Shown: in pieces, positions 34,589 through 46,944 of the stretch
Layout of the letters: the number at the start of each line of letters is the position of its first letter
Numbering within the stretch: the stretch's first letter is position 1
Assembly (NCBI GenBank): GCA_004835665.1
Contig: RBKR01000022.1
Span: 930,001 to 994,000 of the forward strand
Direction of reading: 5' to 3'
DNA: 64,000 nucleotides
From: Phoma sp. XZ068
Taxonomy: Eukaryota > Ascomycota > Dothideomycetes > Pleosporales > Didymellaceae
Notes under the pieces: generated by a model
Databases searched by the model: none
What the model saw: only the letters and a program-made list of their open reading frames with translations
Told to the model about the DNA's origin: nothing
Position numbers and translations under genes: made by a program

Positions 34589-35515
34589 CTAAGCGTAGCT
34601 CCTCAAAGAAATTCCAGATTCTGGCTCGACCGAACTGTCTAGCTTTCTCGAAGACCTATCTGTTGCTAGCACAGGGAAGCAGTAACCTGGGTGGAATACT
34701 GTCAGGACTGCTACCGCAGTGACGATCATCGCGCCTTCTAGAACAATAAACTCCACCTCGTCTCTCATGAGCTCACTCCTCCATCCTCCTGACAGTTCCG
34801 GAATTCGATATGCGCACCGAGTAAGTATAGTCGTATATGCTGTAATAATAGCAGCAATGAACAGCCGGAACTTGGTGTCGTGTAGGAGGGCCACAGATTT
34901 GGAGGTGAGTTCGTTGCGGTGGCGATAGGTTCGGTAGATGTACTCGCCCAGGAAGTAGCCAAAGAAAGTCAGACACACAACCTGAAAAATTACACCCGCA
35001 AGCATTAGGTCGGTGCCAACGTCCTGCAGCTCTGAGCCAAAATCAGCGCTGGCGGCGATACCACCGCCGACGCCCTGCAACACCAGGGACAGAAGATCGC
35101 AGCCAATAAAAATCCATGTGTACCAGCCGGGTCGTACCCTAGACCAATCATCTCCAAAGCTGCGGACAATGTGCTTGAGCGTGAGGTATATGGCTGCGGA
35201 GATGAAAGCAGGGGAGATTATCAGACAGCAAATCTGCATCTGAAAGCCAGCTTCATCGAACGGATTGTCCCACATAATGATGCGACCAATATACCCAACG
35301 ACTTCGCCCAGACATCCGAGCGACATTGCCATTGCGAACGACCATGTTCTATACCGGGTACCAAGGTAGATGTGGACGAGGAGACACAGGCCGAAAAAGC
35401 CTGCAAAGCCACTGTTCCACCCAATCGAAGGATAGTATCCGTATATTGTCCCCTCGACGGGGCAGTCTGGAGTGACTTGTGTGCAGAAACTAGGAGCGGG
35501 GGGCGGGACGGTCAT
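34589..35515 (-). CDS. RTA1-like seven-helix membrane protein
   Basis: This is a 308-residue, single-exon member of the fungal RTA1/Rsb1 family (lipid-translocating exporter-like), which is linked to sphingoid-base export and resistance to lipophilic toxicants. Seven hydrophobic segments are visible, with family landmarks EVVGYIGRI, QMQICCLIISPAFISAAIYL, FIGCDLLSLVLQGVGGG, and a final RCAYRIPELSGGWRSELM followed by EFIVLEGAMI. The start at 35515 (MTVPPPAPSF) is favoured over an upstream in-frame ATG at 35605. The short N-terminus with two cysteines (FCTQVTPDCP) resembles homologues. It converges on the PKS, and could export or protect against its product; that is inference from position only. 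Confidence 0.92.
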   Translation of the reverse strand: MTVPPPAPSFCTQVTPDCPVEGTIYGYYPSIGWNSGFAGFFGLCLLVHIYLGTRYRTWSFAMAMSLGCLGEVVGYIGRIIMWDNPFDEAGFQMQICCLIISPAFISAAIYLTLKHIVRSFGDDWSRVRPGWYTWIFIGCDLLSLVLQGVGGGIAASADFGSELQDVGTDLMLAGVIFQVVCLTFFGYFLGEYIYRTYRHRNELTSKSVALLHDTKFRLFIAAIITAYTTILTRCAYRIPELSGGWRSELMRDEVEFIVLEGAMIVTAVAVLTVFHPGYCFPVLATDRSSRKLDSSVEPESGISLRSYA

Positions 35516-36673
35516 TTTGTCGCAAGCTTTCCTTGGATAGTGGCAACGTAAACCCGACTTCGACTGCTGGTAACAAGAAGTTCTATGCGACAGCAGAGAG
35601 AGCAAATGAACTGAACAATGTTTTCAGTGGAATAGAGGTGCTGGTAGAGTATGTTTAAGGAAAGTGAGCGAGAACTAGTGCTCATATATCATATTCACCT
35701 AACCACCCTTCTGCACAGCCGCTTCGCTTACGAACTCACCAGGCGTTTTGGCACCTATTTCGTCCGATTACTGCCCCAGTAAATAAAAGAGCCGCACTAT
35801 GGCCGCTTTGTGACTGACACTGAGATGTCGCAAAGATGCAGAGACCAGGCGGAACCTTGCGCCGAAATAAGGCGCGGGAGAATGAGCTGAGCCAACGCGG
35901 ACGCAGTGGTCTCCGAGAAGAGGTACCTGGGGCCTAGTGACGGCCTTTGCGCTCTTCTAGCCCCATTTTTATTAAAAAGATGATCTCATATCCAAGTGTC
36001 TTACTGCAGGGTGATACTAGAGCGGCATTCAGTCGGATGTCTTGGCATGCCGAACGCTCTAACTTAAGCGCATGGCTTACGACTGTGGTCCGTGAGCCGT
36101 TTGAAAATCGGCGGTAGCGAAAGTGTTCACCATAATCGTCAGTGTCATTGACAATAGAGGTGATGTCGCAGCTACCAAGGCAAATCAGCTGGCGATCAAC
36201 ACTGGTAATAGCAGATTGAGAAAGTGTAGTCGACCAAGGCTGAGCGCAATCGTGCGAACTAACGAATTCTCTGACCCATCAGCACCACAGTTAATTAGTT
36301 CCATTCAGTTCTTGGAAGAGAAACAAATGAAATCTTACCGCTTCGTCTGGAAGCAAGAACGCGGAAGCAAGGCTAAGCTCGGGCGGAAACAAAGTATCTT
36401 CCGAGGGAGCTACACACCATACAGCTTAGCCACAATGGCACGAGTACTGTCCCAAATTAGATTTTGAGGCCTTACCTATCACAGTTCAAGTTGCGATGAG
36501 CATCGTATCGCCATATTAGCATATGAACGATTGTGGTACTTTAAGATGCCGAGCAGAAAGCACTGGTCAGTGCAAGACAACAGCATCGTCGACGGTAAAT
36601 GTATATGAACACATATCTGCAGACTCTCCTGCATATCCTTCGCCAGCCACTAACAAGTTCTCATCCACTAGCA
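35516..36673. promoter_or_regulatory. 1.16-kb divergent region, RTA1-like / FAD oxidase
   Basis: This lies between two divergent starts and should contain both promoters. No transcription-factor site was identified, and the open frames inside (up to 114 codons) are not convincing. Confidence 0.4.
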
Positions 36674-38428
36674 ATGCTTCATTCTATAACTATTTCCCCT
36701 GCCCTTTTCGTTTCTGTGTTGGCGATAGTCAAAACGCGAGATCGCCCACAAGCTCATACATATCATGACTTGCAGGCATGTCTTGCCACCAGAAATGTTC
36801 CGACCAGCCTGAACTCTTCATCTGAATGGGGTTCTCTCATTGCCCCGTTCAACCTTCGGCTCCAGTACACTCCTGCTGCTGTCACATTACCAACTACTTT
36901 CCAGCATGTTTCTGACTCCGTCCAATGTGCCGCAGCAGCAAGTGTAAAAGTGCAACCAAAGTCAGGGGGACATTCATATGGTAGCTACTCACTTGGTGGA
37001 CAGAACGGCAGTTTGGTGGTGGATCTGCAGAATTTCAATGCTGTCTCTCTAGATAAGTGTAAGTATCAGTCGAGTCGCGCCTGTAAATCTCGGGACTGTA
37101 TTGCTGACAATAGTAAGCGACTGGTATTGTGACTGCAGGAGGAGGGGTTCGTCTTGGTAACCTGGGTTATGAGATATATAACCAGGGTCAGCGAGCTCTA
37201 CCGCATGGAACTTTTCCAGGAGTGGGCATCGGTGGTCACTACACCCATGGTGGATTCGGATACTCATCTCGTCGCTGGGGTACGTCCCAACACGACCTTT
37301 CTCCACCCTGACCAGAGGGCTCAAAAACGGCAACAGCAACTCTGCTACACTTTTTTAATCGTCACTAATTAGAGATAATTTTAGGACTCGCGCTCGACAC
37401 CATTGTAGCCATGGACGCCGTTCTGGCAGACGGGAGCGTAGTGCATGCTACGCCAACCAGCTACCCCCACATATACTACGCACTACGCGGAGCTGCAGAT
37501 AGCATTGGCATCGTCACAACATTTTACCTCCAGACGCAACCAGCACCATCTCAGGTCGTTAGCTTTTCCTCCAATTTCTCATCCGCCCTAAAGTCTGCTG
37601 ACGTAGCAGCCGACATTGTCCTAAAACTCCAGAATTTTGTCACGGGCTCCTCGTACGTCGATCGAAACCTCAGTCTTGAGGTCTATATGAATGTGTATGG
37701 CGAGTTCAGCCTGCGCGGTTGGTATTTCGGCGACAGGGATTTCTTCTCCAAAACCATGTTCCCAGCGATGCTTAACGGTATGCCGCGCCCTGACAACACT
37801 ACGGTTCAGGAGCTAGCTTGGCTCGCTGCTCTGGAAGATATAGCCGAGGGGGAACCGCTCATTGAGCCCCTTACCGGATACGATAATCACCAGACTTTCT
37901 ACACCAAGTCTGTTGTGACAAGAGAGACTAGACACCTTACCAAGGCGGCTTTGACAAGTTTCTTTGCGTACGTCATTGACAAAGGCCTATCGGCGACGCA
38001 TCCCTGGAACACATTTATCGCACTTTATGGCGGCCGTGACAGTCAAATTAACACTCCCGCGACCTACTCAGCTGCGTACTCCCATCGGGACTCCTTGTGG
38101 GTTTTCCAAGTAAGTTTCTATACTGCCAGCGCATGCACTGCAACTGACAGCCTGGAAGAACGTTGGCTCCTCGTCGAATTTTCTGCCCCCGTTCTCTTCC
38201 GAGATCACGACCTTTGTCAATGGACTGAACACAGCGCTTACTGCTGCGCAACCCGGCGGCGATTTCCTCGCCTATCCAAATTATCTCGACCCAACGCTCA
38301 CGCCAACTGAGGCAGCACGACTTTATTACGGACCTGCGACATATCGAAAGCTCGTCGACATTAAGCACGTTGTGGACCCGGAGGATGTGTTTTGGAACCC
38401 ACAAGCAATCGGGAATGCTGTCTTGTAG
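36674..38428 (+). CDS. secreted FAD-linked oxidoreductase, berberine-bridge type
   Basis: This is a 513-residue BBE-like oxidase in exons 36674..37058, 37118..37279, 37385..38109 and about 38159..38428. Such enzymes use covalent FAD and oxygen to oxidise sugars, alcohols or secondary metabolites. The N-terminus looks like a signal peptide. The FAD-binding PP-loop carries the histidine for flavin attachment (SGGHSYGSYSLGG, about residue 98). The second attachment residue, Cys in the usual HGTCP, is Phe (HGTFPGVGIGGH), so a bicovalent flavin is not expected. The C-terminal BBE motif is present (NYLDP, LYYG, DPEDVFWNPQ). The first intron acceptor (37117) is chosen because it restores STGIVTAGGG. 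The last acceptor is less certain; AG at 38158 restores the frame. Position near the PKS suggests a tailoring role. Confidence 0.88.
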
Positions 38429-40213
38429 AAAGGGAACATGTCAGACCACCTCTAGCCTCTTTATATAGGCAAGAGCTTGACCTATTGCAATTACGCACGT
38501 TCTTTATCAGGCCTTGCAATTGACCTCATACTATTACGGACTGGCATGGTATTCTTATCTTTGCTCTATTGGTATATATTGTCTTTACATTGACTCTTAG
38601 GAGTGAACGTAATTAACGTCTACTAAATTAGAGCCAAAAGAAAATGCTAGAAGCAAAACGGCGGTTACCTAATTGACCAGGGTCTTGTTGCTGCCTAGAC
38701 CAACTTAGTTCTTACATAAGACTCACCCTCTTCTGTCTTGAATACATTGAGTCACCTCCTTACTTGCATTTACACATCAGATTGCCTTCGTTTTATGAGG
38801 TTTTGCAGTCAAGACTTCTGTATTGTCATTGCAGCGTCGGCAGCAATGGGCGCTGATAATGAAGCGGACGCTTTCCGAGCGCCGCCGGCACCACCAGCAC
38901 TAGCACCAACGGGGTTCCCCCAACTTTCAGGTGATTATAAACATCCCATCTATTTTTTTGGATGCTTTAAACTGAGAACGTTAAGGTCTTGTAGCCGTTC
39001 AGTCCGATTGAAAACGCAGCTATCGCTAGCTGAGCCACACGGCAGCTTGTCCATGGATAAGGCAACCAACCCATACGAGGCCTCGTGGTCTACGTCAAGC
39101 GCTCTTGACGACCGCGCAATGAGAAGATCAAATTCGTGCGATGCGATTCGACCAAGCAGATGCAATATAACCGAAATAGGTGGTGCACCCACGACTGCAT
39201 CTAGCCGACACGACAACCGTCCCCCATGCGCTGTGGTATGGGAGCTTCCTTGCTCGAGGACAGAACACGATAACGCCTTCGCAAGGGCTGTCTGGGCTGT
39301 CCTCGTTGAGACGCAGATTCCATCATTCACAGAACACGATGTCGCTGTCGCGCCGGTGGCTTAGTCCTCCTCAATGAAGAAGGTGGAATCCCTCTTTATC
39401 GCGCTACACTGTTAATTGGTGGTCATTCTGCGCCTCGCTGAATTGCTGGCCTTGTGGCTTGGGTGAATTAAGCTCGGCTAAGAAGGCGCGACCCCCCTTG
39501 GCAACGCTTCTTATCGCGTGCTCAGAAGCCACCAACCCGGTAGTGCCGGAAGCCAAGGACCAGATTGTTCAGAATGCGGAGCAGATTCATATTGCGCACC
39601 AGTCAACATGCTTCGATTGATAGCGATACGACTGTTGAAGTGACTTATCATAGTCCAGCAGCCTCGCAATCGGTGGGAGCTAGATGCGCGTTCGACATGC
39701 CCAGGGCCAACGACCTGCCAGCCACCGGCGAGTCTGCACACCCGACAAGCAGCCTCAAGGCCTCACACAGACCAGTTTGTTGCACCGATGTGGTTCGTCC
39801 CGTCCGTGGGAGCAGGCCGGACCACCTCTCCGCTGTTAGCTCTTCCGTGCTTCTCGAACATGCACATGCACCGTCATTTCCTGATTCGGCGTGCGATAGG
39901 ATCGTGCTATCGCCTGGGATCCTTGGGGTCTGCCCACCACCATGGTTGCGCGCACGACCCTAGGCTCATTCCAATACCAGCGACATTGCGCCGTGTATCA
40001 CCTTCCCTTTCGCTCTTAGACAGTATTACCGCTTCGGCATCTGAATACAAGAGGCTTATCTGATTGGCAAATTGTGTGCAGCCTCGCCGCATTTCGCTAT
40101 CGCGTCAATTCATAGCGTGATCATGTGAAGCGTGTGTTCCCAAGCATGTATATAGCCAGGTCTTCAGTTCACGATGTTCAGGGACGCGACGACAGTTTCT
40201 GGCCACACTAACA
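38429..40213. other. 1.8-kb intergenic stretch, no supported gene
   Basis: A plus-strand open frame covers 38795-39364 (first ATG 38795, another at 38846, APPAPPALAP-rich) and a second covers about 39574-39963. Neither has a domain or continuity with the other. I leave them unannotated. The region precedes the OPT transporter and holds its promoter. Confidence 0.45.
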
Positions 40214-42913
40214 ATGGCAGCAAATCCCATGGGTGAGACGCTCATCCTCGGCGCACCCGGCGTCGAGGGCAAGCCGACTGTTGTTCCGACCCACGAAGCC
40301 ATCAACGCTTTCACTGAGGAGAAGCATCGCCTGGCTGAGAGTGATGGAGAGTTTGAGAAGAAGGGCGTATTGGAGCCTGAGATTAAAGCCGCTCTGCCTT
40401 CGTACGACAGCGCCGAGGACGATGATGAGGACCATATCATCGTCACTGGAGCCGACGCCGCTGCCCACTTGCTGCCGATGCGAGACGATCAGGAGCCTGC
40501 CTTGACATTTCGGAGCATCTTCCTAGCAACGATTTTGTCTGCGTTTCAGGCCGTCGTATACCAGATCTACCAGGTAGGCATACGGCTCTCATTGCTGCGT
40601 ACCAATAGTTGCTAATGTTCGCGCCAGTTCAAACCAACTCTTATCACGATCCAGGGAACCTTCATCGTCCTTATGGCTTTCTTCCTCGGCAATGCATGGG
40701 CCAAGTTACTCCCCCGTGGAGACAAATTCGAGGCTCGATGGAGGGCTAAAGGCGGCGTGGGCAAGGCTCCGGTGTACATCCGGGTAATCTCCTTCTTCAA
40801 CCATGGTCACTGGAGTCTAAAGGAACATGCGATCACGGCAATTACAGCTACTTCAGCATCAATCGCTGCTCCTAGTAGTCAGGTATTCGCAGCGCAGGAG
40901 ATCTTCTACGACCTGCCTCTGAAACCCGTGACTGTCATCTTTAGCACCATCTCGATCGGTCTGTTCGGCTATGGCATCTGCGGTATAATGCGCCCCATCT
41001 GTGTTTGGCACGTCGATGCGGTTTACTGGAGCAGTCTCCCGACTGTGAAGGTCATCCAAGGTCTCCACTGGCAATCTGTTAAGGACTCCAAGCCCATTAG
41101 ATGGTTCTGGATCGCCTTCTCTTGCATGTTCGCCTACGAGTTCTTACCCGCATACATATTCCCATGGCTCAACTCGGTTTCAATCCCCTGTTTGGCCGCT
41201 ATGCACGCAACCGGATCGAAGGCTGCGACACTTACAAACATCTTCGGTGGCGCTACCAATAACGAGGGCTTGGGATTCTTCTCCCTGTCGTTCGACTGGC
41301 AATATGTAAGAAGGCAACAATCAACCCTTCTGAGCCAAGCTAACCACGCTCAATTTGACAGATCACATCGTTTCAGTCATCTCTTCCGCTTAAACTTCAG
41401 TTACACCAAACTGCTGGACTTATTGTTTGTTTCTTCGCTATGCTTGGTATCTACTATGGCAATGCTTGGAATGCGAAATCGCTTCCTTTCATGTCGACAC
41501 GTCTGTTGACCCGGGAGGGTAAGAAATATCCCAGCACGAGTGTTTTCGTCGACGGTATACTCGACAAGAGTGCCTTGGCCAAGTACGGCCTGCCGAGACT
41601 AACAGGTACCTTTGCGTATTCTATGTTCATGGCCAATGCTGCGGTAAGATATCCACTGGCAGTATCAGTTATCACTTCTAACATTTTCTAGATTGGAGCA
41701 CTGATAGCCCACATTGTCCTCTTCTGGGGTGGCGATATAGTGAGGACTTTCAAGGCGGCAAGGAAAGGAAACTTCAACGACCCCCATCACGTCCACATGC
41801 ACAAACACTATAGAGAAGCGCCTTGGTGGTGGTACATAATCGTGCTTGTGGTCAGCTTCATACTTGGGCTTATAGTCGTCATTAAGGAGAACGTAACTCT
41901 TCCTGTCTGGGCTTACGTTATTGCGCTAATGATGGGAACCATAATCGCACCCTTTGTAAGTACACGTGACTTCCCATCGCCTTGCAATTACTGACAAGGT
42001 TTAGAGCACGATCCTTTATTCCCGTTTCGGTAATGGTATCGCGACGAACAACTTGTCTAAGGTTATCGCTGGGTTGATCTTGCCTGGGCGGCCTATTGGC
42101 AACATGTACTTTGCTGCATGGTCACACAACGTCATCAACGGCGCGGTTCAGCTCAGTATGGATCTGAAGCTGGGCGAGTATCGTAGGTTCATGCCCGTTC
42201 TCGCTGAGAATAGAACACTAATCCATGCAAACAGTCAAGATCCCTCCTCGCGTCATGTTTTTGACACAGATTTACGGTACTGTACTTGGTGGGTTCATCA
42301 ACTACGCCGTCATGATCTCCATTGTTGCAGGTAACAAGGAGCTACTTGCCGATACGAACGGCGATGCATCATGGAGCGGTGCAACAATTCAGTCATACAA
42401 CACCAATGCGTCTACCTGGGCACTGGCAGCCTATATCTACAAGCAGGGACAGGCGTACTCCATTGTACCCTTTGGTCTCCTCATCGGCGCTGGTATCGTC
42501 GCTGCACATCGCATCTTCGCTCAAGTAAGCACAGCCATTACGACTTATGCAGCGGTCTACTAACCTTGTTCAAGTTCGTCCCCAGGATTGGTAAATTCTC
42601 TGTCAACGAGATCAACTTCCCGCAATTTATCCAGTATGCTGGTTATGTCCCATACAACCAGTCTCAGACATGTGTGCTGCTCAGCTGGACGATTGTTGGG
42701 TTCTACACGCAATTCTACCTTCGCAACTACCGACCACGCATCTTCAAGGACTACTCGTACCTCATTGCTGGTGCCTTTGACGGCGCCAGTCTCACGTGTT
42801 TGTTCATCCTCTCTTTTGCAGTTTTCGGTGCTGGAGGCCCTGCGATACCGTTCCCGCAGTGGTGGGGAAACAATGTCGCTGGGAACTACGATCATTGTCC
42901 TATTGCAGAGTAG
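40214..42913 (+). CDS. oligopeptide transporter (OPT family)
   Basis: This is a proton-coupled OPT-family carrier of 796 residues for small peptides, glutathione-like compounds or metal chelates. Seven exons are resolved by frame: 40214..40573, 40628..41305, 41362..41643, 41692..41955, 42005..42182, 42235..42524 and 42575..42913, with introns of 48-56 bp. Family signatures are KIPPRVMFLTQIYGTVLGG, GLILPGRPIGNMYFAAWSHN, and the C-terminal WTIVGFYTQFYLRNYRPRIF plus PQWWGN. The usual NPGPF..KEH loop reads NHGHWSLKEH, a change in a conserved spot. The acidic N-terminus (DSAEDDDEDH) is cytosolic. It may be part of the PKS neighbourhood or just an accessory nutrient transporter. Confidence 0.93.
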
Positions 42914-44589
42914 GGTTTCTTGCAGCGTAGGTGCAAGGTGAGATTATAAGATCTATAGTCCTTGAAAAGAAGCTTTGCATTCGACTGACTGTAGGCGACA
43001 TGGGCAGGCATTGTATTTTGATAATATAGTTCGGCAAACCTTTGCCATACTGTCGTGCTACTCGTTCCATCATATTGAATATGTGCTCGGATTTTCAACT
43101 GGCCTACTCTTCCGACTTATACTTGATTTATGGAGCATGAGAATGAAGCCGATAAGACACCAGTTTTACTTGATCGATTCTTTACCGCGTTCACACACAC
43201 GGCCTTGAAATCTCAAAAATTCTCCAAGTTGAACGGACTGGAGGAGGACCTCGAAACCGTCTGGTTGTAGGACAAATTCCAACTGACCGTGTTAGAGGCA
43301 CATGATCGTCGAGAGGATGATTGGGACAGTAATTTGACAGGCCTGGAATATGCAGGTCTTCTCTGCGAGGGCAAATGATGGCTAAACTTATGCCAAGCGT
43401 AATGTACAGAATGAGTTGGCTTTTTGGTTGTGATGGTCGAAAAATAGGCATTTTGAAAGTTCGGAAATGAGAAAATATAGAATGACCCTGAAGAGAACAC
43501 AATTCTGTTAACCAAGGAGGCTATTTTTGTGGCTAGACTCATGCCTCCATTCTTTAAGTTTGTTATTACAGCACTTCTCGTCCGGACTTATGGCTCCCAG
43601 GACGGCAACTGGATCAACGCAGCTGGGATGCTTCTGACTAGTTGGTAGCCATTTTACATCCTGCACAACACTATTCCAATGTTCCTGCGCGAAGAAACAA
43701 ACAGACGCCCCCCCCACCCCCTTTCGGGACAAACTTCCTATCAATGACAATAGGATTCTGGCCGGAGGTCCAGCCAGGCTGTACGCAGCAAAGTCTAGTG
43801 TTCGAATGATTTGATCGATTCCCAATGGAAACCCAGCTCGATCTTAAGCAACGTTTGAAAGTCGCACGCCTAGGGGCGTCGGTGCTCCGGGAGCTAGTGT
43901 GATTTAAGTCAATAGAATTATAAGAGACCTTTCAAAATGTTTGCAGCTGGATTACAGCAAAGAAGCCAAGCTGCCCTGGCTCCCCTTCACTAGCAAATCT
44001 GCTGCTATTAGCGCAAGCGTCCTGGTCCGCGCCGACAACGGAACATCCTGTACACTACCTAGATGGTGTAGAGGATAACAATAGTCCAACTCACGTGGAC
44101 GAATGTTGATTTGTTCACGTATGAGCAGTGCACATTGATGCTCGAGCTTTGCGGGGGTCGCACTACTGACGGCAGAACTCCTCCGCCCGTTTTTGCCTTG
44201 GCCATGGCAGAGGTTTTAATTGGCATGCTCAATGTTATTCCCAACACTCCCTTTATTACTTACCTATCCAAGCCCAGCAGCTGCCCGTCTAGGTTTTACT
44301 ATCTCTTCCTTGGGAGAGAAGTTAGTTGGAATCATTTGTTGAGAACTGTGCCTCACACTATGTTTTCCAACACGACATTGCCAAGATAGGCAACAATCGA
44401 CGCACCCAGCAACACAGATTTGAGCCGTGCGGTATTGTCCTTGATATAATCAGATATGCACTTGGCAGATGGTACAAAATTATACTAACGCTCATGTCTC
44501 AAGACAACACTCGCCTTGCACAGATCTGCCTCCAGACTCTAAGCAAGATTCGATTCGACAGACTCCGCGCGCAAGGCTACATTCTAAAT
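42914..44589. other. 1.7-kb intergenic stretch, no gene recognised
   Basis: Open frames reach about 118 codons on both strands without domains. A short C-rich tract is near 43710-43725. The last few hundred bases presumably hold the promoter of the SDR that follows. Confidence 0.5.
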
Positions 44590-45403
44590 ATGGCCGCTTC
44601 GCCTCCAACTATTACTCTCATAACTGGCCCTAACCGTGGTAAGTTTATCTGCACTGTGCAAACATGCCCTCCAGTTCAATATTAATCGATATAGGGATTG
44701 GGCGTGGATTTCTCAAGGCCATTGCAGCCCGTCCGAACAATATTGTCATAGCAGGCGTCCGAGACCCTTCATCGAAGGCATCACAAGAGCTTCTTTCTCT
44801 TGCCAAGGGCCAAGGATCGCAAGTGAAACTAGTCAAGCTCGATTCCGCCATCGAGACAGATGCAGTCAACGCCATTGAGTCACTCAAGGCTACTGGCTTT
44901 GAATACATTGATCGGGTTATTGCAAATGCGGTATTGGCGATGTCTACAAGCCGCTCCTAGAGACTGACCTCAAGGACATCCACAGGCACATGGAAGTCAA
45001 CTTCTTCGGCGTCGTCACGCTGGTCCAGGCTGCAGTACCGCTTCTCCAGCAGGCCAAGGACCCCAAAGGGCCTAAGATGATTTTCATTGGCTCAGGCGTC
45101 GCCAGCTTTGCAAAGAGCCGAGAGTTTGCTGGCCCATGGTTCTGCTACGGCGTCACCAAGACTGCCGTCCACTACACCGCATCTCAGCTCCATCTCGAAA
45201 ACAACTGGCTGACCAGCGTGGCACTCTCACCCGGCTGGGTGCGCATTGATGGAAGCGAAGTTCTGTTAAACACACTGGGCGTGCAGGCACCTCTGAGCGT
45301 GGAGGAAAGTGTTGTGGGATGCATGAAGGTCATTGACGAGGCCTCTCGGGAAAAGTTCTCGGGAGAGCTTGTCGAGTACACTGGGGATGTTGTCAGCTTC
45401 TAG
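44590..45403 (+). pseudogene. norsolorinic-acid-ketoreductase-like SDR, frameshifted
   Basis: This is a short-chain dehydrogenase of the C-factor/norsolorinic-acid-ketoreductase type. Exon 1 is 44590..44638; a 56-bp intron restores the cofactor loop (TGPNRGIGRG). The catalytic YGVTK is present downstream, with LSPGWVRID after it. At about 44928-44931 the frame breaks: the expected NAG-IGDVYKPLL segment is only continuous if one base is missing after GC. Upstream is in one frame, downstream in the next, with no intron possible there. The unbroken product would be about 250 residues. The gene is either a recent pseudogene or a single-base sequence error. It resembles polyketide-tailoring ketoreductases and lies within the PKS neighbourhood. 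Confidence 0.8.
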
Positions 45404-46944
45404 TGACGGTTCTGTGGAATATAACACCCTTGGACTTCCAGCGGATATCATCATAGTATCATTTATGGAATGTATGAAGTACAAACAGTGTACCACAGTA
45501 TGTGCGATATCCTGATTCGGAGTTTCCAATGATGTACATGAATTACGCAGGGTTGCCAGCCAACTTGCGTGCCGTTCAAGAGACGGACGCATCCTGACAG
45601 ATGCCGGTGATTTGGGAAACATCTCGCTCTATTGGCTCTTAGCAAGTATCATTACGGTGGACGAATCAATGTATATATGTCGTACGTTACGAAACTATGC
45701 TTGTGTCCACTCATGGCCGCCTCGGAATGTACCAAATTACTTTCAGCAAAACAAGGGTGACCAAGCCGAGAAAGAATGACACAGTAATCTCAGTCCAATA
45801 CCTAGATCTTGACATTCTTGACACCTTTGATCGCAAACCTTTTCCTACCTGTTCTTTGTCAATTTGCGCCCCCATTCCCAATTTGGGAGGTGAGGATTTG
45901 AGAGTATCCCTATTGTAGATTGTGCTCGGTCCATTGTGGTGGTAGAAAGTCTGAAGGTTGCGTGACTCCCCAAGTGTATCGTCCTTGCACATGTCTGCAT
46001 TGGGTCTTTTAGTAATCTCGAGCGGCCGAGATATCGGTAGACTTTAACGGTCGACTTCGTTGAGTTTTGCGAAGTTGGCTCGTTTAGAAGTCAAAATTAT
46101 GATCTAAACGCCAAACAAGAAAAGTGTCAAAAATCCGATGAACCGGTTTGGAGGTGCTTGGGATATGAACTACCGAACCGAGATGTTGGTTTGTACTCGT
46201 ACTAATATAGTTCTGACGTTACCAAGTGTACGAGGCTGTGCAATCACACGTTGTCAAGAAGTCCCTCAAGGCTGTTACGACACCTATAATGCTATAATCC
46301 GAGCGAGTGGCAAGTGTTGCACAGTGACAGTTATTATTTCACTTCTGGCATGTCAAAAGATATGGTGCCCCTTTTCTGACGAATCCACCACTGCCACCTA
46401 CGCTACTATTCTCGCAGTAATACTAGATGTCCTACCATCCATCACAGTCCTTCCTTTTGCTCTCCACCTTCACTGCTTTGATACGACATCAGGGTAAAGT
46501 GGGATTGCCGTTGTTGTGCCGTTACGGGTGACACTATAGCCAAGATTATCGTGGGATTAATATCTAGAAATCCGCTGCGCCGCAGACGATTATGCCATAA
46601 GCTACCACCTCTTATTTAAATTCCACCCACTTTCAGCCTTTCTGAGCTTTAATGGGCCAAAAATGGAAGTGCATTGCGGGGTAGTTCCTGTATGTCAGTC
46701 ATCAATTCTTCCTAAAGCACTCTACTCAGTTAGCAGCCCGTAGTTGGGTTGGGTTCGCATCCGATCTAATAAACTAAGAGAAAACGTTGTATTCCATCTT
46801 CCCATACGTCTAATCTACATTATTGCATGAGAGTACCACGACTTGATTTAGGCGAAGTATGGCTCCGGCACAATTAATCAGCTTGTGCGTCAGGGTGACT
46901 ACGTTTCATTTGAAAAGAACTGTCTCATGGATTCTTACTTTTTT
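45404..46944. other. 1.5-kb intergenic stretch, no gene recognised
   Basis: This lies between the 3' ends of the frameshifted SDR and the carotenoid oxygenase. Open frames are below 120 codons and show no domains. Confidence 0.5.

Noticed and set aside
34306..34722. A 138-codon plus-strand frame downstream of the PKS
   Set aside because: It overlaps the RTA1-like gene on the other strand and shows no family features or link to the PKS frame.
38738..39364. A 208-codon plus-strand frame between the FAD oxidase and OPT
   Set aside because: It opens with TTG; the first ATG is at 38795. There is no signal, domain or exon partner, so it was left as intergenic.
43700..43740. A C-rich tract as a possible regulatory or structural element
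   Set aside because: It is a short homopolymer-like run with no partner or context.
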